This document shows, piece by piece, positions 12,211 to 21,051 of a stretch of 64,000 bases of DNA. Under the pieces are notes generated by a model that was not told the DNA's origin, ran no database searches, and saw nothing but the letters and a program-made list of their open reading frames with translations. The DNA is from Acidothermus sp. Lineage in GTDB: Bacteria; Actinomycetota; Actinomycetes; Acidothermales; Acidothermaceae. How positions within the stretch are numbered: position 1 is the first letter of the stretch; the number at the start of each line of letters is the position of its first letter. A program made the position numbers and the translations under genes. The DNA lies in NCBI GenBank assembly GCA_023512015.1, contig JAIMAI010000001.1:1-64000 (forward strand), written 5' to 3'.

Positions 12211-13521
12211 TCAACTCGCCCAGTCGAGCAAGGAATCCGGGCTGTTGGGATCGCGCAGCTTGGCAAGGGCCTCCCGCTCGATCTGGCGGACTCGCTCCCG
12301 AGTGAGGCCGACGTCCCGGCCGATCTCGTCGAGGGTGTGCGGGCGGCCGCCAACCAGACCGAAGCGAAGCTGGATCACCCGTGCTTCGCGCGGGTCCAGA
12401 CCGGCCAATGCCCGATGCACGGTGTCGATCATGGCTTGATACTCGAGGGCATCGGAGGCCGCGGGAGCTTCCATGTCCTCGATGAGGTCGCCGAGCAGGG
12501 TGTCCTCGTCATCGCCGACCGGGTTGTCGAGGCTCACCGGCTGGCGAGCGTTCCGAAGCATCTCCTCGATCTGCTCGGGCGTGCGGTCAAGCTCGGCGGC
12601 AAGCTCCTCGGAGGTGGGTTCCCGACCGAGTTGCTGGTGCAGCTCGCGCTGGAGCCGAGTGAGCTTGTTGAGCTGCTCGACGACGTGCACCGGCAACCGG
12701 ATGGTCCGAGCCTGATCGGCCAGTGCGCGGGTGATGGCCTGGCGGATCCACCACATCGCGTACGTGGAGAACTTGTACCCCTTGGTGTAGTCGAACTTCT
12801 CCACCGCGCGGATCAAGCCCAGATTCCCCTCCTGGATCACATCGAGGAACGACATGCCGCGGTTGGAGTACCGCTTGGCGACCGAGACGACGAGGCGGAG
12901 GTTGGCCTCCAGCATGTGCGCCTTCGCGCGGGCACCGTCGTCCCGCACCCATTCGAGCTCGCGCCGCTGCTCCTCGGTGAGGTTGGGGTCGGCAAGCTTC
13001 ACCTCGGCGTACACGCCGGCCTCGATACGCTTCGCGAGCTCGACCTCCTGGGCCGCGTCGAGCAGCGGGGTCCGACCGATCTCGTTCAGGTAGTTGCGCA
13101 CCGGGTCGTGGGACAAGCCGGCGTCGTCCAGGTCGAGGTCGTCGACGAAGTCGTCGGCGTCGTCCTCGACCTCCCCGATGCCGCTACCGACCTTGACCAG
13201 CAGCTCCTCCTCGGTCGGCCCGTCCTCGTCGTCGATCGCCGGCTCGGGCTCGACCGCGGCGGCTTTACGGCTGGAGCGGCGAGGACGCCCGGGTGGAGCG
13301 GTGTCGGGGAGGCGCTCGGAGGCGGGCGCGGCGGCCGCGGGGTTCGCCTCGGCGACGGTCGCTTCGGCAGCGCCTGCCGTGGCGGCAGCCGTCTCCTCGG
13401 CGGTGGTGCTATCGCGCAGCGTCTCCTCGCGCGCCGTCGCGCCGACAGGCTGCTCGGCCTTCCGGCGTGCCGGGGAGCGTCTGCGACCAGAGGTGATCAT
13501 TTCTTCCTTCACTCGTGCCAT
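12211..13521 (-). CDS. Primary-like sigma-70 factor (group 1/2)
   Basis: RNA polymerase sigma factor. It has a variable Ala/Arg-rich and acidic N-terminus (about residues 1-125), then region 1.2 ([16 protein letters not shown]), region 2 ([43 protein letters not shown], the -10 binding part), region 3, and region 4 with the helix-turn-helix [29 protein letters not shown]. The C-terminal tail ([13 protein letters not shown]) differs from the usual HrdB/SigA ending SRSQVLRDYLD. It could therefore be a group 2 paralogue rather than the sole housekeeping factor. Start at ATG 13519-13521; ATG at 13498-13500 (after AAGGA) is an alternative. Confidence 0.88.
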   Translation of the reverse strand: MARVKEEMITSGRRRSPARRKAEQPVGATAREETLRDSTTAEETAAATAGAAEATVAEANPAAAAPASERLPDTAPPGRPRRSSRKAAAVEPEPAIDDEDGPTEEELLVKVGSGIGEVEDDADDFVDDLDLDDAGLSHDPVRNYLNEIGRTPLLDAAQEVELAKRIEAGVYAEVKLADPNLTEEQRRELEWVRDDGARAKAHMLEANLRLVVSVAKRYSNRGMSFLDVIQEGNLGLIRAVEKFDYTKGYKFSTYAMWWIRQAITRALADQARTIRLPVHVVEQLNKLTRLQRELHQQLGREPTSEELAAELDRTPEQIEEMLRNARQPVSLDNPVGDDEDTLLGDLIEDMEAPAASDALEYQAMIDTVHRALAGLDPREARVIQLRFGLVGGRPHTLDEIGRDVGLTRERVRQIEREALAKLRDPNSPDSLLDWAS

Positions 13522-13681
13522 CGGACTTCTGCTATCTACAACGCTTGACGTCGGAACCTGTTCCGTCGTTCGCCGCTGTCCACATTGGATCGGCATTCTC
13601 AGCAACTTCTTTGAGTTGCTACCCCGCCGCGGGAGGGCTCACCCGCCGCGCGGAGCGATCGAGGAGCCTCACGCGTGGCGA

Positions 13682-15694
13682 TCACGCTAACTCGGGGTGG
13701 TCCCGAAAGTATGCCAGACACTCCGGGTTGGCGAGTGCCTCCGTCCCCCGCACGGGCCGACCATGGACGACGTCCCGCACCGCAAGCTCGGCGATCTTTC
13801 CGCTGTGCGTCCGCGGCACGTCCGGGACGGCGAGGATACGCGCGGGAACATGCCGCGGCGAGCAGTTGGTCCGGATCGCTTTTTTGATCTCTTCGACGAG
13901 ATCCTCCGTGAGCTGAGCCCCGGGAGCGAGGACGACGAAGAGCACGATCCGCTGATCGCCGTCCACCTCGCGACCGATGGCAACCGCGTCGGTGATCTGT
14001 GGAAAACGGTCGAGCTGTCGGTAGATCTCCGCGGTACCGATCCGCACGCCGCCGGGGTTGAGCGTGGCGTCCGAACGTCCACTGATCACGAGGCCGCCGT
14101 GGTGGGTCCTGGTGATCCAGTCTCCGTGGCGCCACACCCCGGGATACCTCGAGAAGTACGCGGCGGTGTAGCGGCTGCGATCCGGGTCGCCCCAGAATCC
14201 GAGGGGCAGCGAGGGGAAGGGTCGGGTGCAGACCAGCTCGCCGGTCTGACCGACGGCGGCCGGGCGCCCCTCCTCGTCGAAGACGTCGACCGCCATGCCC
14301 AGCGCCGGGCCTTGTATCTCTCCGCGGTACACCGGACGGGTCGGGTCGCCGAGCACAAAACAGCCGCAGATGTCGGTCCCCCCGGAGATCGATGCGAGAT
14401 GGACGTCGGGCTTCACCGCTTGGTAGACCCAATCGAAGGCTTCGGCCGCCAGCGGCGAACCGGTCGAGGTGATGGTCCGAAGGGTCGCAAGCGACCGACC
14501 GGAGGCCGGCACGTGGCCGGCGCGCCGCAGGGTGTCGAGGTAGCGGGCCGACGTCCCGAACAAGGTGATGCCGTATTCGTCGACGAGGTCGAAAAGGCTG
14601 AGCGGGGTGGGATGTGTCGGTGAGCCGTCGTAGACGACGAGGGTGGCTCCACTCGCGAGGGCGCCGAGCAGCCAATTCCACATCATCCAGCCCGTGGTCG
14701 TGTAATAAAACACGCGGTCGCCCGGGCGGACGTCGCAGTGCAATTTGTGCTCCTTCAGGTGAGTGAGCAGCAAACCCCCTGCGCGGTGGATGATGCATTT
14801 CGGGGGACCGGTCGTCCCCGACGAATAAAGGATGAACTGCGGGGTATCGAAGGGGAGCCGCACCGGATCTGCGCGTACGCCTACGCCGCTTTCCAGGAAA
14901 TCCGACCACGACGAGAATGCCGGTCCGCTCGGTGTCGCGAGCAGGCGATGCGGCCGTGTGCCGGGCGAAGAACGCGAGGCCTCGTCTCCTGGGTGGACGT
15001 CGGCCACGCCGTCCACCACGACCACATGCCGCAGGCTGGCCAGCTCCGAAACCACGGCTCGGATTTTCTCCGCGCAATCGTAATGGTGACCCGCGTAGCG
15101 GTAGGAGGAGACGGCGACCAGCAGACGCGGAGCAACCTGGCCGAATCGGTCGACGACCGCGGCTACGCCGAATTCCGGGGAGGCGGAGGTGAAGATGGCG
15201 CCGATGCGTGCGGCCGCCAAAGCGGTCACGTAGGCGGGAAGCGAATTCGGCAACCACGCGGCGACGACATCACCGACGCCGACGCCGCACGCCTGCAACG
15301 CCCCGGCGGCGCGGGCGACCAACTCGCGCAAATCGTGCCACGACACACTCGCGCGGGTTCCATCCTCGCCGGCGAGAAGCAGCGCGGGGGCATCGTCGTC
15401 CCGGGCGAGCAGGGTTTCGGTGACGTTCAGTCGCGCCTCGGGAAAGAAACGAGCGTCGCGCATGTCCGGGGCGTCCACGAAGGCGACACGGCCGCGCTCC
15501 CCGATGACTCCGGCGAATTCCCAGAACTCCTCCCAGAACCGACCCATTTCTCGGATCGAGAATTCGTGCAGGGTCGGGGTGTCGGGAAATCGCAGACCGA
15601 TCCTCTCGCTGAGACGAGCGCGGAAAGTGGTGAGGTGGGCCTCGGCGACCCGGCTCGGCGATGGCGTCCAAATGGGTTCGTCGCGATCCGACAC
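13682..15694 (-). CDS. Acetoacetate-CoA ligase (acetoacetyl-CoA synthetase)
   Basis: Acyl-adenylate-forming enzyme converting acetoacetate, ATP and CoA to acetoacetyl-CoA. 670 residues, the family length. An N-terminal ACAS_N region (FSIREMGRFWEEFWEFAGV) is followed by the AMP-binding signature FILYSSGTTGPPKCIIHRAGG, then FYYTTTGWMMWNWLLGAL and SISGGTDICGCF, both typical of acetoacetyl-CoA synthetases. The C-terminal catalytic Lys lies in PRTHSGKIAELAVRD. The start is GTG 15692-15694 because GAGGAGG sits 5 nt upstream (15700-15706); a GTG six codons earlier lacks a site. It may use ketone-body-like or PHB-derived acetoacetate; no PHB genes are in the window. Confidence 0.9.
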   Translation of the reverse strand: MSDRDEPIWTPSPSRVAEAHLTTFRARLSERIGLRFPDTPTLHEFSIREMGRFWEEFWEFAGVIGERGRVAFVDAPDMRDARFFPEARLNVTETLLARDDDAPALLLAGEDGTRASVSWHDLRELVARAAGALQACGVGVGDVVAAWLPNSLPAYVTALAAARIGAIFTSASPEFGVAAVVDRFGQVAPRLLVAVSSYRYAGHHYDCAEKIRAVVSELASLRHVVVVDGVADVHPGDEASRSSPGTRPHRLLATPSGPAFSSWSDFLESGVGVRADPVRLPFDTPQFILYSSGTTGPPKCIIHRAGGLLLTHLKEHKLHCDVRPGDRVFYYTTTGWMMWNWLLGALASGATLVVYDGSPTHPTPLSLFDLVDEYGITLFGTSARYLDTLRRAGHVPASGRSLATLRTITSTGSPLAAEAFDWVYQAVKPDVHLASISGGTDICGCFVLGDPTRPVYRGEIQGPALGMAVDVFDEEGRPAAVGQTGELVCTRPFPSLPLGFWGDPDRSRYTAAYFSRYPGVWRHGDWITRTHHGGLVISGRSDATLNPGGVRIGTAEIYRQLDRFPQITDAVAIGREVDGDQRIVLFVVLAPGAQLTEDLVEEIKKAIRTNCSPRHVPARILAVPDVPRTHSGKIAELAVRDVVHGRPVRGTEALANPECLAYFRDHPELA

Positions 15695-15775
15695 GATCGC
15701 CTCCTCGCTCACGTCGCGAAGACAAGCCGTTGACCGAGACTCGAGCTCTTTCTCACGCCGTGCTCGGAGCCTTCC

Positions 15776-16801
15776 TCACGCGGTGCTCGGCCCCTCCCAG
15801 AGGTTGATACCGGCATCCACCGCGTACCGCTCGATCTCGGCGAGTTCATCGGCGGTGAACTCGGTGTTGTCCAAGGCGGCCACGTTCTGTTCGAGTTGGG
15901 CCACGCTGCTCGCGCCGATGAGCGCCGAAGTCACCCGTTCGTCGCGGAGCACCCAGGCGATGGCCATCTGCGCCAGTGTCTGTCCGCGCCGCCGTGCGAT
16001 GTCGTTCAGGGCGCGGACGTATCCCAGCCGTTCCTCGGTGAGCATGTCCGGAGTGAGGAAGTGGCTGCGGGCCGCGCGAGAATCCGCCGGGATGCCGTCG
16101 AGATACCGGTCGGTCAGCATCCCTTGGGCAAGCGGAGAGAAGGCGATGCAACCGACGCCTTCCTCGCCGAGGACGTCGAGCAATTCCTCCTCGATCCATC
16201 GATTGAGCAGCGAGTACGACGGCTGGTGGATGAGCAGTGGGGTGCCCATCGAACGCAAGATACGCACCGCCTCGCGGGTACGTTTCGCCGAATACGACGA
16301 AATTCCCACGTACAGGGCCTTGCCCTGACGGACGGCGGTATCGAGAGCTCCGAGCGACTCCTCCAACGGAGTATCCGGATCGAACCGGTGATGATAGAAG
16401 ATGTCGACGTACTCCAGCCCGAGTCGTCGCAGGCTCTGGTCCAAGCTGGCGAGCAGGTATTTGCGCGAACCCAGGTCACCGTACGGACCCGGCCACATGT
16501 CCCAGCCGGCTTTGGTGGAGATGATGAGCTCGTCACGGTAGGGCTTGAAATCCTCGGCCAGGATGCGACCGAAATTCTTCTCTGCCGCTCCATATGGGGG
16601 GCCGTAGTTGTTGGCCAGGTCGAAATGCGTGATGCCCAGGTCGAACGCGCGGCGCAGGATCGCGCGTTGGGTCTCCAGAGGGCGATCGTCGCCAAAGTTG
16701 TGCCACAGCCCGAGGGAGATGGCCGGCAGGCGGATGCCACTCCGACCGCATCGTCGGTAAGTCATCGAGTCGTACCGGTTCTCGGCGGCCAGGTAGCTCA
16801 C
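15776..16801 (-). CDS. Aldo/keto reductase, YghZ (L-glyceraldehyde 3-phosphate reductase) type
   Basis: A 341-residue NADPH-dependent aldo/keto reductase barrel. The catalytic tetrad is visible: Asp and Tyr in HFDLANNYGP, Lys in ISTKAGWDMWPGP, His in IFYHHRFDPDTP. The GPYGDLGSRKYLLASLDQSL segment and C-terminal VTSALIGASSVAQLEQN match the YghZ/voltage-gated-channel-beta-like subgroup that reduces L-glyceraldehyde 3-phosphate and methylglyoxal. GTG 16799-16801 follows GAGGGGA. It lies on the same strand as the downstream acetoacetyl-CoA synthetase gene, about 80 bp away. Confidence 0.87.
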   Translation of the reverse strand: MSYLAAENRYDSMTYRRCGRSGIRLPAISLGLWHNFGDDRPLETQRAILRRAFDLGITHFDLANNYGPPYGAAEKNFGRILAEDFKPYRDELIISTKAGWDMWPGPYGDLGSRKYLLASLDQSLRRLGLEYVDIFYHHRFDPDTPLEESLGALDTAVRQGKALYVGISSYSAKRTREAVRILRSMGTPLLIHQPSYSLLNRWIEEELLDVLGEEGVGCIAFSPLAQGMLTDRYLDGIPADSRAARSHFLTPDMLTEERLGYVRALNDIARRRGQTLAQMAIAWVLRDERVTSALIGASSVAQLEQNVAALDNTEFTADELAEIERYAVDAGINLWEGPSTA

Positions 16802-16864
16802 GGTCCCCTCGCTCTCGGTCGGGCGGTCGGCGTTTTCGCCGTCATCTTGGCACGGAACATCGGC

Positions 16865-18181
16865 TCAGGAGGCGACCTGGGTCGAACCAAGCGTGGCGGT
16901 GACGGTCTGGGTAGCACCACCCCGGATGATCCGCAGGGTCACCGCGCTGCCGGGCTTCTTGGATTGGATGTCGCGTTGAAGATCGGAAGCGCTGCTCACC
17001 GCCGTCCCGTCCACGGCTGTGATCACGTCACCGACTTGGAGACCCGCGCGGGCGGCGGGGCTACTCGGCTGGACGAAGTCGACCCGTGCACCGTTGGGCG
17101 CATCACTCACGCCCACGCCGAGAAAGGCCGTGGTTCGCGAGGGTGTCGCGGGTGCTTCCGACCCCGATTCCAACGAGGGCAACGCCTGTACGACGGTGTT
17201 GCTCGGGATGGCGAATCCGATGTTCTGCGCGGGTTCGCCGGGAGAGCCGGTGGCCACGGCGACGTTGATACCGATGACCCGGCCGCTGGTATCGACGAGC
17301 GGACCACCGGAGTTGCCCGGGTTGAGGGCGGCGTCGGTCTGCAAGAGTCCGCTCAGATTCTCGGTGCCGTCCTGCAAGCTCCGACCGGTGGCCGAGATGA
17401 TGCCCTCGGTTACCGTCGGTTCCCCGCCGTATCCCAGCGCGTTGCCGATGGCGAGCACCGGATCGCCCACCTGAACGGCGGCGGAATTTCCGAACGTCGC
17501 CGGGGTCAATCCTGAAACACCGGAAACCTTGATGACGGCCAGATCCTTATTGGTGTCCATACCCACGATGGTGGCGGCGTGCGTACCGCCGTCCGGAAGC
17601 GTCACATTGATCTGTGTCGCGCCGTCCACGACGTGCGCGTTGGTGACCACCAGACCGTCCGAGCTCACCACGACCCCGGTCCCCGCGCCGTTTGCTTCGA
17701 ATCCGCCGAAACCTCCGAAGCTGCCGTGTCCCGCCGGGCTGGTGGTCACCGTGTCGTTGATGAGGACGACGGAGGGGAGAATCTTCACCAGGGCGGATCG
17801 GATCGACGCCGCGGGAAGCGTCGTCGGTGTCGTCACCGACGAGGGAGACGACGCGACACCAGCCGAGCGTCCGCGATCCACTGCGTGGACGACGGCACCT
17901 GTGGTCGCGGACGACGCGACGATCGCGGCCACCAGAGCCGCGACGGTCACCGTAGGACGCTTCCAACGCCGGCTCCCGGCCGAAGGGGAATCGTGCTCGT
18001 TCGGCGCCGGCACCTGGTGGCCGCCACCGTCGGCCACGGACGAGAAATCACCGCCGACCGGGCCACCGCGTGTCGGCTGGTCGTACGTCGGCTCGTCGGG
18101 TATCGGACGGTCGTACGTCGGCTCATCGCGCGTCGCTTCGTCGCGGTTCGGCTCGTGATAGTTCAGCTCTTCGTGGTTCAT
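16865..18181 (-). CDS. HtrA/DegP-like S1C serine protease with PDZ domain
   Basis: Membrane-anchored extracytoplasmic protease, 438 residues. A long acidic cytoplasmic N-terminus contains a tandem DEPTYD repeat (residues about 20-40), then comes one transmembrane helix (TVTVAALVAAIVASSATTGAVV). The trypsin-like domain has the triad His in VVTNAHVVDG, Asp in TNKDLAVIKV and Ser in NPGNSGGPLVD. One PDZ domain ends the protein (GLQVGDVITAVDGTAV). ATG 18179-18181 has AAGGAG 4 nt upstream. It probably degrades misfolded or signalling proteins in the cell envelope. It is divergent from the nicotinamidase gene. Confidence 0.93.
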   Translation of the reverse strand: MNHEELNYHEPNRDEATRDEPTYDRPIPDEPTYDQPTRGGPVGGDFSSVADGGGHQVPAPNEHDSPSAGSRRWKRPTVTVAALVAAIVASSATTGAVVHAVDRGRSAGVASSPSSVTTPTTLPAASIRSALVKILPSVVLINDTVTTSPAGHGSFGGFGGFEANGAGTGVVVSSDGLVVTNAHVVDGATQINVTLPDGGTHAATIVGMDTNKDLAVIKVSGVSGLTPATFGNSAAVQVGDPVLAIGNALGYGGEPTVTEGIISATGRSLQDGTENLSGLLQTDAALNPGNSGGPLVDTSGRVIGINVAVATGSPGEPAQNIGFAIPSNTVVQALPSLESGSEAPATPSRTTAFLGVGVSDAPNGARVDFVQPSSPAARAGLQVGDVITAVDGTAVSSASDLQRDIQSKKPGSAVTLRIIRGGATQTVTATLGSTQVAS

Positions 18182-18332
18182 CGCGCTCCTTCTCCTTCGG
18201 GTAGCGAAGTCGGTGGGGACGTCCCGACTCGACCGTCGCCGTCCAAGCTGGGAAGGTGCTGAACACACGATGAAGGGAGTCGAAAAATCGGCGCGGTGGG
18301 ACGGGGGAAGATGAATGACCGAGGAGGTCGCC

Positions 18333-18971
18333 ATGACGACGGAACAACATGACGGACCGCGTGCGCTGATCGTCGTCGATGTGCAGCCCACCTTCTGTGA
18401 AGGAGGTGAGCTGCCGGTCGTCGGCGGAAACGCGGTAGCCACGCGCATCGCCGAGTACCTGCGAGAACGCGGCGAACGATACGACCTCGTGATCACGACT
18501 CAGGACTGGCACGTGGATCCGGGCTCACATTTTTCCGACCAACCGGATTTCATCGATACCTGGCCTCCGCACGGGATCGCCGGAACGCCCAACGCCGAGC
18601 TGCACCCCGCGATTACTCCGGCGCTCGCCGGGCTTCCCCGCGTGCGGTCACTGCGAAAGGGATCGAACGGCGCCGCTTACTCCGGTTTCGAGGCGACCGA
18701 CGAAACGGGCCGATCGCTCGATGCCGTGCTGAGGGAAGCGGGTGTCGAGGCCGTCGATATCTGCGGGATCGCCGAAAGCCATTGCGTCAAGGCCACGGCG
18801 TTGGACGCCGTCCGGCGCGGATACCAAACGACCGTTTATCGCGATCTCACCGTGCCGGTAAGCGAGGAACTCGGCGAACGGGCACGCGCGGAAATGGCGG
18901 CGGCCGGCGTGCAGCTCGTCTGGAGCCACACATCCGCCGAGGACGACAGCAGACCCGCGACTACCTCTTGA
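18333..18971 (+). CDS. pncA: Nicotinamidase (isochorismatase-fold)
   Basis: Hydrolyses nicotinamide to nicotinate for NAD salvage. 212 residues, cytosolic. Catalytic Asp in ALIVVDVQPTFCEGG, metal-site residues in TTQDWHVDPGSHF, catalytic Lys in RSLRKGSNGAAYSGF, and nucleophile Cys in ICGIAESHCVKATALDA. The start is ATG 18333 because GAGGAGG precedes it by 5 nt; the in-frame ATG at 18315 has no comparable site. It is monocistronic by appearance, with the beta-helix exoprotein gene 64 bp downstream. Confidence 0.92.
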   Translation: MTTEQHDGPRALIVVDVQPTFCEGGELPVVGGNAVATRIAEYLRERGERYDLVITTQDWHVDPGSHFSDQPDFIDTWPPHGIAGTPNAELHPAITPALAGLPRVRSLRKGSNGAAYSGFEATDETGRSLDAVLREAGVEAVDICGIAESHCVKATALDAVRRGYQTTVYRDLTVPVSEELGERARAEMAAAGVQLVWSHTSAEDDSRPATTS

Positions 18972-19035
18972 CGGCGCAACGGCCCGTGGTCTAGAAACGA
19001 ACCAACCTTTGCCCATCCCCCAACAGAGAGGTGCC

Positions 19036-20928
19036 ATGAGTCATCCCGCGCATGAGAGCGCTCTCGCAAGATCATCAAGGCACTCGGTCCTCCCTTCGAC
19101 AGGAGGTCGACGTCGATGGCGGTGGGCAGTCGTAGCCGCCGTCCTCGCCGGAACCCTCGGGGTCACCCCGCAGGCCGGCGCAACCCCGCCTGGAGCACCG
19201 GCCCCGTCACTTGGGTCCAACGTCATCGTCTTCGATCCGAGCATGCCGACCGCGGACATTCAAGCGACGGTCGACGCGATCGCCGCACAACAAACGTCGA
19301 ACGAATTCGGCACGGCCCGCTATGCCTTGCTCTTTCGGCCGGGAACCTACGGCACCCCTGCCCAACCATTGATCATTCCGGTGGGGTACTACACCCAGGT
19401 CGCAGGGCTCGGTGCCTCGCCCACCGACGTCACCATCAACGGCAAGGTGAACGTCTACAACCAGTGCCTTGCACCCGACAACTGCATCGCGCTCACGAAT
19501 TTCTGGCGCTCCCTCTCCAACCTCACGATCGCAGTCGCCGGTCAATCCGGGTGTCAATCCGGCACGGACTTCTGGGCGGTTTCGCAAGCAGCACCGATGC
19601 GCCGGGTGAACATAACCGGAGGAAATCTGTCGCTCATGGATTACTGCTCGGCGGGTCCGCAGTACGCAAGCGGCGGTTTCATCGCGGATTCGGCATTCTC
19701 CGGCGGCACCGTCATCAACGGCTCGCAGCAACAATTCCTCGTCCGCGATTCGGTGCTCGACGGGTGGACCAACGGAGTGTGGAACCAGGTGTTCGCGGGC
19801 ACCGTCGGCGCGCCTCCGCAGTCCTTCCCCACTCCCCCGTACACCACACTGCCGACCGACCCGGTTTCCCGGGAAGCGCCGTTCCTCTACGTCGATGACG
19901 CCGGTCATTACCGCGTCTTCGTACCCGACGTCCGTCGACAGGCGGTGGGGACGACGTGGCAGAATGGGCCGGCTGCGGGCCACTCGCTGCCGCTCACCGA
20001 TTTCTACGTCGCGACGCCCGCGGCGGACGCCAAGGACCTCAACGTGGCGCTCGCCCGCGGCAAGAACATCCTGTTCACCCCCGGCATCTACCACATCGAC
20101 CGCACCCTGCAGGTGAAGCGGCCGGACACAATTCTCCTCGGCCTAGGCATGGCCACCTTGGAGGCCGAACAGGGCGTCGACATCCTGCACGTCGCCAACG
20201 TCCCGGGTGTGGAAATCACGGGTCTCATCTTCGACGCCGGCGCCCAGAATTCTCGGGTATTGCTGCGTGTCGGTGACGCCCACCGCGGACCCCACGGTCA
20301 CGGTCACCCGGGGAGTGATCCGTCGAACCCGACTCTCCTCGCCGACGTCTTCTTCCGCATCGGTGGACCGCACGTCGGAAAAGCAACGGTCAGTCTCCAG
20401 GTGGACGCCGACGATGTGATTCTCGACGACATCTGGGCCTGGCGTGCCGACCACGGCAGCGGAGTCGGCTGGACGTCGAATACCGCGGACACCGGCGTCG
20501 TCGTCAACGGCGACCGAGTGACGGCCACCGGACTGTTCGTCGAGCACTACCAGAAGTACGACGTGATATGGAACGGTGAATACGGTTCGACCATCATGTT
20601 CCAGAACGAAATGCCCTACGATCCGCCGAGCCAAGAAGCATGGCGCAGCGGACCTGTCCTCGGTTACGCGGCCTACAAGGTAGCGGATCACGTTCGGCAT
20701 CACGAGGCGTGGGGTCTCGGAAGCTACTGCTATTTCAACGTCGATCCCACCATTCACGCCTCGCGTGCGTTCGAAGTTCCCGTGACGGCGGATGTGACCC
20801 TGCACGACATCCTCGACCTGTCCATCACCAACCACGGCACGATCGACCACGTCGTCAACGACTACGGTCCGCCGACCGACGCGAACACGACGCCGAACTA
20901 TGTCGTGAGTTATCCTCCGCTATCCTGA
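19036..20928 (+). CDS. Secreted right-handed beta-helix protein
   Basis: A 630-residue exoprotein. An N-terminal Arg-rich stretch and hydrophobic core (RWRWAVVAAVLAGTLGVTPQAGA) form a signal peptide. The rest has the repetitive pattern of a parallel beta-helix of the pectate-lyase/GH55-like kind: LLFRPGTYG, ITGLIFDAGAQNS, DVILDDIWAWRADHG, GVVVNGDRVTATGLFVEHYQKYDVIWNGE. Homologues in Streptomyces are often labelled 'adenylyl cyclase', a name this sequence does not support because no cyclase domain is visible. A role in polysaccharide binding or cleavage is a reasonable guess. ATG 19036 follows GAGAGG. A strong hairpin lies right after the stop. Confidence 0.75.
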   Translation: MSHPAHESALARSSRHSVLPSTGGRRRWRWAVVAAVLAGTLGVTPQAGATPPGAPAPSLGSNVIVFDPSMPTADIQATVDAIAAQQTSNEFGTARYALLFRPGTYGTPAQPLIIPVGYYTQVAGLGASPTDVTINGKVNVYNQCLAPDNCIALTNFWRSLSNLTIAVAGQSGCQSGTDFWAVSQAAPMRRVNITGGNLSLMDYCSAGPQYASGGFIADSAFSGGTVINGSQQQFLVRDSVLDGWTNGVWNQVFAGTVGAPPQSFPTPPYTTLPTDPVSREAPFLYVDDAGHYRVFVPDVRRQAVGTTWQNGPAAGHSLPLTDFYVATPAADAKDLNVALARGKNILFTPGIYHIDRTLQVKRPDTILLGLGMATLEAEQGVDILHVANVPGVEITGLIFDAGAQNSRVLLRVGDAHRGPHGHGHPGSDPSNPTLLADVFFRIGGPHVGKATVSLQVDADDVILDDIWAWRADHGSGVGWTSNTADTGVVVNGDRVTATGLFVEHYQKYDVIWNGEYGSTIMFQNEMPYDPPSQEAWRSGPVLGYAAYKVADHVRHHEAWGLGSYCYFNVDPTIHASRAFEVPVTADVTLHDILDLSITNHGTIDHVVNDYGPPTDANTTPNYVVSYPPLS

Positions 20929-20936
20929 TGCCACTC

Positions 20937-20973
20937 GCGGCGCCGGTGAGAGTAGGCGGCTCACCGGCGCCGC
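20937..20973 (+). terminator. Hairpin terminator after the beta-helix gene
   Basis: Perfect 14-bp inverted repeat (arms 20937-20950 and 20960-20973, loop of 9) starting 8 bases after the stop codon at 20928 and followed by GTCTTGTCG. It separates this gene from glpK. Confidence 0.8.
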
Positions 20974-21051
20974 GTCTTGTCGTGCCGTCGACAGGGCGAA
21001 GCCGATAGATTGGGGTCGTCCTCGATACCCGTGCGTGGGCGGAGGAATCCC

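Noticed and set aside
19036-20928. Adenylyl cyclase function for the beta-helix protein
   Set aside because: No cyclase catalytic motifs are present; the name is inherited from database labels.
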